IMG/VR virus record: IMGVR_UViG_3300037560_000135
Location: 1-48,448 of that record
DNA: 48,448 nt
From: a virus
Reading direction: 5' to 3' (one strand)
Positions within the stretch are counted from its first letter, which is position 1, and the number at the start of each line of letters is the position of its first letter. Below the pieces are notes generated by a model, which worked only from the letters and a program-made list of their open reading frames with translations, made no database searches and had not been told where the DNA came from. Below are positions 13,272 through 20,068 of this stretch, one piece after another. A program made the translations under genes and the position numbers.

Positions 13272-16200
13272 ATGCCAGAAGAAAAGCCGTTTGATTTTGA
13301 TGAGATCATGCTAATTGGTGATGGAGTCCGGAAAGCAATAGCAGAATTTACCAAGCTAGAAAAAGCAGTTGATAAAAGTGTCAGCAATATATCTACTTCT
13401 CTGGGTAAGTTTGTAAAAGACATGGAGTCTATAAAAAGCGAAATAAGCGAGAATATAGAAGAAACTAAGAAGCTTAGTAAATTCACAGACCAACAAAACA
13501 CTAAGTTAAATCAAGCGTCAACAGATGTTAGCAAACTCAGTAAGGAGTATAATGATAATTCAAAAGCACAAAAAGAGGCTAAAATTGCAGTTGATACGCT
13601 TAGTAATAGCTTGAAAGATCAGAAGGAAAAAGTTAAGATACTTCAGAAGGAATACGAAGAACTTGATCCAGCTATTGATGGCAACGAGCAAAAAATGAGG
13701 CAATTGTCTAAGCAAATTGTACGGACGAGAGTTGATATCAAAAAGATGAGCGATGCTACTAAGCGCATGAACGCCACGTTCGATGATTCAGAAGGTAGCT
13801 ATAATCGATTAATAGCATCTAACAAAAGAATTAAGGAAATACTCCGCAAACTTCCGCCTGAGTTCATTGAGACTAACAAGAGAGCACAGCAACTTAAAAA
13901 GACATTCAATGAAAATAGTGATGCCCTCAAGAAATTTGACAAATCATTGGGCGAGAATTTTAGAAACATAGGAAACTATGGAACTGCGCTTGACAAGATG
14001 AATGGATTAGCTGTAGGAAGTATAAAAGCATTAGGCGCGCTAGGATTAGCGGGTGCGTTTGCAGCAGGCGCGAAAGCAATATTTGACCAAACTAAGCAGT
14101 TAGAGAAAAACAAAGTTGTTTTAGCAAAATTAACAGGAGCGGGAGGCAAGGATTTAGACGCTTATGCAGCGAAAGCAACTGCGGTCGCTAAAGTGTTTGA
14201 CGCTGAATTTACAGAAGTAGCGCGAGCAACAAACGTATTAATGGAGAGTTTTGGCGAAAGCGGTTCGAACTCACTTGACATAATAGAGCAGGCTTTGATA
14301 AGAGGGGCAGACGTTCAAGACGATTTCCTCGAACAGATAATAGAATATTCATTATTCTTCAAAGAAGCGGGCTTGAATGCTCAAAATATGGTTGATGTTC
14401 TTATTGCAGGCGAAGATAAAGGAATCTTCAGTGATAAAGCACTCGACACAGTGAAAGAAGCTTCTATCAGAATAAGAGAGATGCCGCAAAGTACAAAAGA
14501 CGCTATTGATGCGCTCGGCATAAGTTCTGACCAATTGCAGAGAGATTTGGCAAACGGTAGTAAAACAGTATTTGAAGCCATCCAAGAAGTTTCAACCGAG
14601 ATGGGTAAGCTACCTGAGCAATCAGCTACAGTCGGAACAGCGATAGCAGACATATTTGGTGGAGCGGGTGAAGATGCAGGATTAGCGTTTATCTTAACGC
14701 TTAAAGACATCACGAACGAAACCGACAAATGGAAAGACAGCTTAACTGACACACAGAAAGCCACAATGGCTCTAATTGACAGCGAAGAGAATTTAAACGC
14801 TGAATTGATCGCGCTCGGGACATCGTTCAACACTACTGGGAACGTGATTAAAGCAGCGTTCAACAATATACTAGCAGGAACGCTCAGTTTGTTAGCCGAC
14901 ACTATTGACGCATTTACAAAAACAGAAAACGTATTAGACTCATTTAAAAAGGAATTAGCCAAAACTGGTGATATTGCTATTCTGACAGCGGAATTGGTTA
15001 AGCTTAAAAAAGAAGTTAACGATCCAAGTGCGTTTGACAGGTTCAAAACTGGATTCATTGCAGCATTTGGCGGGGTTTCAACAGTCGCGAAGGGAGCAAT
15101 AGAAGACATATTGAAAATAAAAGCATTACAAGACCGTATAGCTGAAGTAAACGAAGAGGCAGCAAAAGCGGAAATTAAGTTATCGAAAGAAGTTGCGGCA
15201 GCTAAAGGAAAAGACGCTCAGGACGTGGCGAGAAGACAAAGACAAGCAGCGCGAGATTTGGCGCAATTTCAATTGGAGCAGCAAATCAGGCTATTAGAAG
15301 AAACGAAAACGAATGAGGAAAACTCAATCAGCGAGCGTATCGCAGCCGCTAATCTTATAGTCCAAAAACAAATAGAAATAGCCGAACTAGGTAAAGAAGG
15401 TCAATTGGATGTAGCTAAAAAGTTCTTTAAGGAAGAAAAAGACTTAATTGACGCTCAATTGGAGGATACAGTGATGCAAGCAGAGAAGGCAGGCGAAGAC
15501 TTCGCCAACGCGCTGTTTGATTCTGCCAAAATAGCAGCGGCAGAAGGTGATTTCGCTCAAATACTAGGACAACGTAAAGCAATTCAATTAGATGTCATAG
15601 AGACTGCTAAAAATGAGGAATTGAAGCTAATTGAAGAGAGCAACATGAGCTTCCGAGAAAAAGAGCAGGAGCGTTTTGATGTTGAAGAAGAATTCAGACG
15701 TAAATCACTAGAAAGGGAGCTATTCTTCCTTAAAAAACAATTAGCATTAGCTAATATCAGCACTGTTGAACGTGTCTCGATAGCTAAAGAGATCAGCGCG
15801 GTTGAATTAGAGCTTTCAAGAGACACAAACGAGCAAAAAACCATTGACGTTCGAGCATTTGTAGACGCTGCAATATCAATCCAAGAAGCATTATTTGAAT
15901 CTTCTCAATTACAGCTTGAGAGAGAGATTGAAGCACTTGACATGAAGATGGAGCGGAATGAAGCGGCACTTGATAGAGAGTTGGAACTGGCGGGTGACAA
16001 CGAAGCAGCTAAAGCACTCATTAAACAGCAATTTTTCGAAGAAGAGAAGAAGCTAGAAAAAGAGAAGAAGAAATTGCTCCGAGAAGCAGCACAAGCGCAA
16101 AAGAAAGCGAGTATTTTTGCTGCGGTTATCAACATAGCGCAAGGTGTTACGGCAGCATTAGCCTCCTCTCCTCCACCATTTAACATCATATTAGCAGCTA

Positions 16201-16787
16201 TAACAGGAGCAGCGGGAGCGATACAAATAGGCACTATATTATCAACACCATTGCCAGCATTTGCAGAAGGCGTGAAATCAGCGCCAGGCGGAAAATCAAT
16301 CGTTGGAGAAAGAGGAACGGAATTGTGGGTTGATAAGAAAAAAGGAGAAGCTGGTTTAACACCAAGCGTAGCTACAGTTGTAGACTTACCAAAAGGGGTT
16401 GAAGTGTTTGACGCTCAAACCACAAAGCGCATGCTTCAGAATCCAGAACAACTCGAATCTAGTATATCAGCGAGTGAGTCAAGCAAGACAGCGAGTAAAG
16501 AAAATGCGATGCTTAGTCATTATAAAAAGAAGTACTTAGAAAGCCGAGTAGCACAACCGCCACAACAGCAACAAATTGATTATGACCGATTAGGGAAAGC
16601 AGTTGCCAGAAACCTACCCCCTACTCAAATATGGGAGATAGGGAACGATAATCGAGTCAAATTCAAAACTAGAGATAGCAGCGGTAATACAACTGAATTG
16701 AAGCATAAAGAAACTGACTTCATTCACAAGAAAAACCCAATAGTTCAAAGATTATCAGAGATAGAGAAAGAATTAAAGATTAAATAA
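13272..16787 (+). CDS. Tail tape measure protein
   Basis: The 1171-residue protein sets tail length, which suggests a tail of roughly 170 nm by the usual 1.5 Å per residue. An N-terminal coiled coil (about 20-200) leads to a PhageMin_Tail/TP901-like domain (about 230-500; SLDIIEQALIRGADV, then GTAIADIFGGAGEDAG). Long coiled coils follow (about 620-960). A hydrophobic region (about 945-990: IFAAVINIAQGVTAALASSPPPFNIIL) may insert into the membrane during DNA injection. The C-terminus is Gln/Lys-rich. It is transcribed away from its chaperones. Confidence 0.92.
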   Translation: MPEEKPFDFDEIMLIGDGVRKAIAEFTKLEKAVDKSVSNISTSLGKFVKDMESIKSEISENIEETKKLSKFTDQQNTKLNQASTDVSKLSKEYNDNSKAQKEAKIAVDTLSNSLKDQKEKVKILQKEYEELDPAIDGNEQKMRQLSKQIVRTRVDIKKMSDATKRMNATFDDSEGSYNRLIASNKRIKEILRKLPPEFIETNKRAQQLKKTFNENSDALKKFDKSLGENFRNIGNYGTALDKMNGLAVGSIKALGALGLAGAFAAGAKAIFDQTKQLEKNKVVLAKLTGAGGKDLDAYAAKATAVAKVFDAEFTEVARATNVLMESFGESGSNSLDIIEQALIRGADVQDDFLEQIIEYSLFFKEAGLNAQNMVDVLIAGEDKGIFSDKALDTVKEASIRIREMPQSTKDAIDALGISSDQLQRDLANGSKTVFEAIQEVSTEMGKLPEQSATVGTAIADIFGGAGEDAGLAFILTLKDITNETDKWKDSLTDTQKATMALIDSEENLNAELIALGTSFNTTGNVIKAAFNNILAGTLSLLADTIDAFTKTENVLDSFKKELAKTGDIAILTAELVKLKKEVNDPSAFDRFKTGFIAAFGGVSTVAKGAIEDILKIKALQDRIAEVNEEAAKAEIKLSKEVAAAKGKDAQDVARRQRQAARDLAQFQLEQQIRLLEETKTNEENSISERIAAANLIVQKQIEIAELGKEGQLDVAKKFFKEEKDLIDAQLEDTVMQAEKAGEDFANALFDSAKIAAAEGDFAQILGQRKAIQLDVIETAKNEELKLIEESNMSFREKEQERFDVEEEFRRKSLERELFFLKKQLALANISTVERVSIAKEISAVELELSRDTNEQKTIDVRAFVDAAISIQEALFESSQLQLEREIEALDMKMERNEAALDRELELAGDNEAAKALIKQQFFEEEKKLEKEKKKLLREAAQAQKKASIFAAVINIAQGVTAALASSPPPFNIILAAITGAAGAIQIGTILSTPLPAFAEGVKSAPGGKSIVGERGTELWVDKKKGEAGLTPSVATVVDLPKGVEVFDAQTTKRMLQNPEQLESSISASESSKTASKENAMLSHYKKKYLESRVAQPPQQQQIDYDRLGKAVARNLPPTQIWEIGNDNRVKFKTRDSSGNTTELKHKETDFIHKKNPIVQRLSEIEKELKIK

Positions 16788-16798
16788 TAAAACAATCG

Positions 16799-16820
16799 AA
16801 AATATTATGTGTAATATTTT
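16799..16820 (+). terminator. AT-only hairpin overlapping the next promoter
   Basis: AAAATATTA (16799-16807) pairs perfectly with TAATATTTT (16812-16820) around TGTG. It ends in T4 and overlaps the -33 box of the following promoter by 3 bases. With no GC pairs it may be a weak terminator. Confidence 0.5.
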
Positions 16821-16848
16821 GTAAGTAACAAGATGTTTACTATTATTG
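16818..16848 (+). promoter_or_regulatory. Phage promoter TTTGTA-N17-TATTATTG (P2)
   Basis: TTTGTA (16818-16823), 17 bases and TATTATTG (16841-16848) give a perfect match to the family. The leader after it contains ACAACAAACAA. Confidence 0.8.
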
Positions 16849-16866
16849 TACAACAAACAATTTAGC

Positions 16867-17076
16867 ATGATTCTAACCATAGAAACCAAGTATAATATTG
16901 GTGACATAGTGTATCTAAAGACTGATCCAGAGCAATACGCAAGACTCGTATTCGCGCTTCAAATACTTCCTGGTAGCAATATTGCATATATTTTAACGCT
17001 AGGAGATTTTACCAGCTCTCACTATGCTGTTGAAATATCAAGCAAAATCAATGTTGAACTTAAAACTAGAAGTTGA
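16867..17076 (+). CDS. Hypothetical small beta-rich protein
   Basis: The 69-residue product starts at the ATG at 16867; an earlier in-frame TTG lies inside the promoter. The phrase YNIGDIVYLKTDPEQYARLV suggests a small barrel of a type widespread in Bacteroidota phages, without a known role. It is the first gene of an operon that runs through the tRNA region, and it overlaps the next gene by one base. Confidence 0.6.
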   Translation: MILTIETKYNIGDIVYLKTDPEQYARLVFALQILPGSNIAYILTLGDFTSSHYAVEISSKINVELKTRS

Positions 17077-17372
17077 TGGCTACTAGAAGAGACCAGCTAA
17101 AATCACAAGACTTGATAAAAAACGAGCCGCTAGAATGCATAAACTGCCATTCTTATATGACACTAGAAAAACGGTTGAAGAACGGGAAGGGAAGACATGG
17201 TCCGCACAGAAAAAGAAGGTTTGTGTGTGAAGAATGCGGTCACAGTGAGTTAATACATGCAGAAGGCAATAAAGATTTAGGAATTTATAAGAAACAAGAG
17301 CGAGAGCTTAAACAAGACATGAAAGCTCAATTGTTCGATTATGATGGACATAAAAAAAAGCAATTAACATGA
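17076..17372 (+). CDS. Zinc-ribbon protein
   Basis: The 98-residue basic protein contains two CxxC knuckles (CINC, about 22-25; CEEC, about 51-54) separated by a Lys/Arg/His-rich loop. This is a probable zinc ribbon binding nucleic acid. It is coupled to the upstream gene by one base and to the next by ATGA. Confidence 0.6.
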   Translation: MATRRDQLKSQDLIKNEPLECINCHSYMTLEKRLKNGKGRHGPHRKRRFVCEECGHSELIHAEGNKDLGIYKKQERELKQDMKAQLFDYDGHKKKQLT

Positions 17373-17584
17373 CAGATTTCAGCCCTAAAAGAGTCCGTAT
17401 ACAAGTGTATGATCACACAGTCTCAAAATTCAAGAGCGAGCTAATGAAAAACGGCTTTATAGCAAGTTCAAAACCATTCACGAAAGATACTAGCTATGTC
17501 ACAATCCTTACACGTGCTGATAAGATAGAGTTGCTTAAGAAGATTTGCATGAAATGTGAAATAGATGTAAAACAGAAGAATTAA
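17369..17584 (+). CDS. Hypothetical protein
   Basis: The 71-residue basic alpha/beta protein (strand RVRIQVYDHT, then helix) has two C-terminal cysteines (ICMKCE). No family is recognised. It overlaps its neighbours on both sides, so it is translated within the operon. Confidence 0.55.
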   Translation: MTDFSPKRVRIQVYDHTVSKFKSELMKNGFIASSKPFTKDTSYVTILTRADKIELLKKICMKCEIDVKQKN

Positions 17585-17751
17585 TGAGTGAACAAACAGC
17601 AAAAATAAAATTTAAACTAGGTTTAGCAGCAGGCCAATTGATTTTAATGATGGAAAAAAACAAAGAAGAAATGAGTAACCTGCAAGGGATAGCTAAATCA
17701 GCAGGCTTTATTATTAATGAAATCACTGGTGAAGTAACCGAGCGTGATTAA
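17584..17751 (+). CDS. Hypothetical small helical protein
   Basis: A 55-residue protein whose ATG shares one base with the stop upstream. It is mostly helical (KFKLGLAAGQLILMMEKNKEEM) with a short final ITGEVTE hairpin. No known motif. The tRNA-like gene starts 7 bases after its stop. Confidence 0.55.
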   Translation: MSEQTAKIKFKLGLAAGQLILMMEKNKEEMSNLQGIAKSAGFIINEITGEVTERD

Positions 17752-17757
17752 ACAAAT

Positions 17758-17837
17758 AGTGTGGTGGCGCAACTGGAGACGCTTTAGCTGATCCCTAAAA
17801 TTCGTAAGAAATGCAGGTTCGAGTCCTGCCCATACTA
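17758..17837 (+). tRNA. tRNA-like gene with a long variable arm, anticodon unclear
   Basis: Acceptor AGTGTGG pairs with CCATACT (7 pairs, one G-T). The D stem is GCG/CGC, the anticodon stem TTTAG/CTAAA around CTGATCC, the variable arm about 13 bases, and the T arm GCAGG-TTCGAGT-CCTGC. By the U33 rule the anticodon reads GAT (Ile), but base 37 is C and no base 26 separates the D and anticodon stems, both unusual. The variable arm suggests a Leu/Ser-type (class II) molecule. No CCA is encoded. It is either a divergent phage tRNA or a decaying one. Confidence 0.7.
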
Positions 17838-17852
17838 CAAACTTAGAAGGAA

Positions 17853-17913
17853 GGGAGAAACAACATTCATTTGTTCCTCTTGATCGATCATTGTAACGAT
17901 GATAGTTTCTCCC
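17853..17913 (+). ncRNA. Structured RNA element after the tRNA
   Basis: GGGAGAAAC (17853-17861) is perfectly complementary to GTTTCTCCC (17905-17913). The 43-base interior can form AACA/TGTT and ATCAT/ATGAT hairpins, giving a three-way or four-way branched shape of 61 bases. There is no T-run afterwards. It may be a small RNA, a processed tRNA remnant or a 5' UTR control element for the gene at 17934. Confidence 0.5.
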
Positions 17914-17933
17914 GTAATGATTAAACAAACAAT

Positions 17934-18146
17934 ATGGAAAACGCAATTGAAGTACTACAAGAAGAAATATTCAAGCGCATTGGTAAAACAGTCGCTATAA
18001 AAGAGCAAGACGTTACCGATGCCGTGAAGTCTCACATGACTGAAGTGTGGCAAAAAGAAGCTAACGGATTCTCTAAAGCTATTGAAGCTATTCAGAATGC
18101 ACAAGAGCCAAAAGAGCCAAAGTCAAAAATAATCACTATGTCATGA
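17934..18146 (+). CDS. Hypothetical small helical protein
   Basis: The 70-residue protein is mostly helical and ends in EPKEPKSKIITMS. The leader is TTAAACAAACAAT. It overlaps the next gene by ATGA. I do not recognise it. Confidence 0.55.
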   Translation: MENAIEVLQEEIFKRIGKTVAIKEQDVTDAVKSHMTEVWQKEANGFSKAIEAIQNAQEPKEPKSKIITMS

Positions 18147-18358
18147 GCACTGAGAAAAAGCATGTAGCTATTATCACTCCATCATTCAGACACTTTAACG
18201 AATGGGTTAAAGAAAACGCAGTTGAAGGAGAACGGTACACTATTGTAAGAAACATCGCTGATGTATTTGGACGCGAATTTGATCTGATTAGGTACGGAAT
18301 CAAACACGGACAAGTTGATGAAGATGTAATTGAAGCAGCAAAACGAAGACTAGTATGA
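18143..18358 (+). CDS. Hypothetical small protein
   Basis: The 71-residue alpha/beta protein contains HVAIITPSFRHFNEWV and IADVFGREFDLIRYG. The pattern recurs in flavobacterial phages but has no assigned role that I know of. It is coupled to both neighbours by 4-base overlaps. Confidence 0.55.
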   Translation: MSTEKKHVAIITPSFRHFNEWVKENAVEGERYTIVRNIADVFGREFDLIRYGIKHGQVDEDVIEAAKRRLV

Positions 18359-18540
18359 AAAAACCAACAAACAAAACGTTTGAAAACGACATCGAAAAGC
18401 GCATACACCGATCTGAAGACGAAGGATTAGATGAATTAATCGAGTCATACGAGAAAAGAGGTCGAGAAGGTCTTTTAGTGCTGTGTGCATTACTTGGAGC
18501 CGCTGTATACGCTGTGTTGCATCATTTCATAGTTCATTAA
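18355..18540 (+). CDS. Small tail-anchored membrane protein
   Basis: The 61-residue protein has a charged N-terminal helix (1-38) and one C-terminal membrane segment (about 39-58, LLVLCALLGAAVYAVLHHFI), so it is probably anchored in the inner membrane with the charged part in the cytoplasm. Function is unknown. Confidence 0.6.
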   Translation: MKKPTNKTFENDIEKRIHRSEDEGLDELIESYEKRGREGLLVLCALLGAAVYAVLHHFIVH

Positions 18541-18551
18541 ACAAACAAACA

Positions 18552-18734
18552 ATGAGTGAAAATAAAAAGACAATATACAACTTAGAGTTGCACGAATGTT
18601 TAGACACTGGATTCGGCATGTGTATAATGAGAGTCGCGAGTGGATGGCTTTACGATTGTTGGGACTATGATAATGATTGTCCTCAAAAAGGAACATTTGT
18701 ACCATTTGACAATAAATTTCAAAGCGATGAGTAG
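18552..18734 (+). CDS. Hypothetical small phage protein
   Basis: The 60-residue protein starts at the ATG after AAACAAACAAACA. It contains GWLYDCWDYDNDC and a closing GTFVPFDNKFQ, a conserved-looking beta-rich pattern seen in Bacteroidota phage small proteins. Four cysteines may bind metal. It overlaps the YopX-like gene by 8 bases. Confidence 0.6.
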   Translation: MSENKKTIYNLELHECLDTGFGMCIMRVASGWLYDCWDYDNDCPQKGTFVPFDNKFQSDE

Positions 18735-19140
18735 AGAAATCAAATTTAGAGCGTGGGACACTAAAGCAAACAACCCACAAGGAAGAGGCTTAAAAGGCGT
18801 GATGCTTTGCGATGAGTGGTTGAAAGATCATCCGAAAACACTCATGTACCTTATGAAAGTCGAGACTAATGAAACGTATTTAATGCAATTCACTGGACTC
18901 AAAGACAAGAACGGGGAAGAGATATACGAAGGGGATATATTATTAGTAAAAGGAAACGCTAAGATTACTAAAAAAGAATATCTAAATCAAAAATACAATG
19001 TAGAATGGGATAAAACTCATGGTAATTGGTTTATGAAACCACACAAACGAATGCCCGACAACTCAATATTTATCCCTCATATAAGTTTATATGCTGAAGT
19101 AATCGGAAACATACACCAAGACCCTCAACTACTTAAATGA
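18727..19140 (+). CDS. YopX-like protein
   Basis: The 137-residue product starts with the YopX hallmark REIKFRAWD and has the second hallmark LMQFTGLKDKNGEEIYEGDILL (about 59-80) and an AEVIGNIHQDPQLL end. YopX proteins are very common in phages of Gram-positive bacteria and Bacteroidota. Their role is not known. The ATG at 18727 is chosen because the conserved domain begins there. Confidence 0.85.
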   Translation: MSREIKFRAWDTKANNPQGRGLKGVMLCDEWLKDHPKTLMYLMKVETNETYLMQFTGLKDKNGEEIYEGDILLVKGNAKITKKEYLNQKYNVEWDKTHGNWFMKPHKRMPDNSIFIPHISLYAEVIGNIHQDPQLLK

Positions 19141-19301
19141 CGTATTTACAATTAACGCATCTTGCCAGAATCTACAGAGCTAAGTACTACCATTATAAAG
19201 AGAGAGGATTAGGATCTATTGCTTATTGCTTTGGAGCTAAACTTCTCAAAACAGTTAATGAGCTTAGAGAGATGGATAAGCAAATTGGAATGCACACTTA
19301 A
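19137..19301 (+). CDS. Small basic protein
   Basis: A 54-codon ORF overlaps the YopX-like stop by ATGA. The peptide is basic and helical with Tyr clusters (RIYRAKYYHYKERG). No family is recognised. Confidence 0.5.
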   Translation: MTYLQLTHLARIYRAKYYHYKERGLGSIAYCFGAKLLKTVNELREMDKQIGMHT

Positions 19302-19321
19302 TTAACACCAATATCAACATT

Positions 19322-19939
19322 GTGATAGAATTAACAAACGAAGACAATATGCAACTAATGGCTAGATACGAAGATAATCACTTTGATCTAGCTATTGTTG
19401 ATCCTCCTTATGGGATAAATATAAATATAAGTATGGGTAGAAGAAAAGGCAACAAAAAAAGTGGTTATCATAAATTTGCTGGAAGTGATTCATGCATACC
19501 GTCTACAGATTATTTCAAAGAACTAAAAAGAGTATCTAAGAATCAGATAGTATGGGGGGGTAACTACATGACAGAACATTTAGAGCCTAGTCCATGTTGG
19601 ATTCTTTGGGATAAAGGATTCTCTGAAGATGTCACTTTTGCTCAGTTTGAAATGGCTTGGACTTCTTTTAAATCAAGTGCAAAGAAATACGATAAGCACC
19701 CTAGCCAACAACATAGAATACACCCAACACAAAAACCTGTAAATCTATACGAGTGGACTTTGGATAAGTACGCCAAAGAAGGCGACAAGATACTCGACAC
19801 TCATTTAGGCTCAGGAAGCATAGCAATAGCATGCCACAACCGTAAGTACGATTTAACAGCGTGCGAACTAGACAAGGAATATTTCGACTTGAGTATTAAA
19901 AGGTATGAATTAGTTACTTCGCAAAAGAGATTATTTTAA
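19322..19939 (+). CDS. Orphan DNA adenine-N6 methyltransferase (beta class)
   Basis: The 205-residue enzyme has motif IV DPPY (27-30) before motif I DTHLGSGS (159-166), which is the beta-class order. HPTQKP (134-139) is typical of these enzymes. They transfer a methyl group from S-adenosylmethionine to the N6 of adenine (less often N4 of cytosine). No restriction nuclease adjoins it, so it probably protects phage DNA or marks it. The start is a GTG at 19322. It is a second modification system beside the 7-deazaguanine genes. Confidence 0.88.
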   Translation: MIELTNEDNMQLMARYEDNHFDLAIVDPPYGININISMGRRKGNKKSGYHKFAGSDSCIPSTDYFKELKRVSKNQIVWGGNYMTEHLEPSPCWILWDKGFSEDVTFAQFEMAWTSFKSSAKKYDKHPSQQHRIHPTQKPVNLYEWTLDKYAKEGDKILDTHLGSGSIAIACHNRKYDLTACELDKEYFDLSIKRYELVTSQKRLF

Positions 19940-20017
19940 TAGCCACAAACATTGACTACTCATAAACATTAGCAGCACACTAAATACCAACACTATAAAC
20001 ATTTCCACACTAATCAA

Positions 20018-20048
20018 TATGTAAATAGAATCAAATAAGCTATTTTTG
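20018..20048 (+). promoter_or_regulatory. Candidate promoter for the tail operon
   Basis: TATGTA (20018-20023), 17 bases and TATTTTTG (20041-20048). The -7 box fits TAnnTTTG exactly and the -33 box differs from TTTGTA by one base. The rest of the 129-base gap (19940-20068) shows no gene. Confidence 0.6.
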
Positions 20049-20068
20049 TTTCAAACAGACTCAATAGC

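Noticed and set aside
14381-15109. Minus-strand ORF of 242 codons inside the tape measure gene
   Set aside because: It is low-complexity (Ser/Ala/Val) antisense sequence to a strongly coding frame, with no promoter or leader.
17698-17946. Minus-strand ORF of 82 codons
   Set aside because: It runs through the tRNA-like gene and the folded RNA in antisense; such ORFs are common artefacts over tRNAs.
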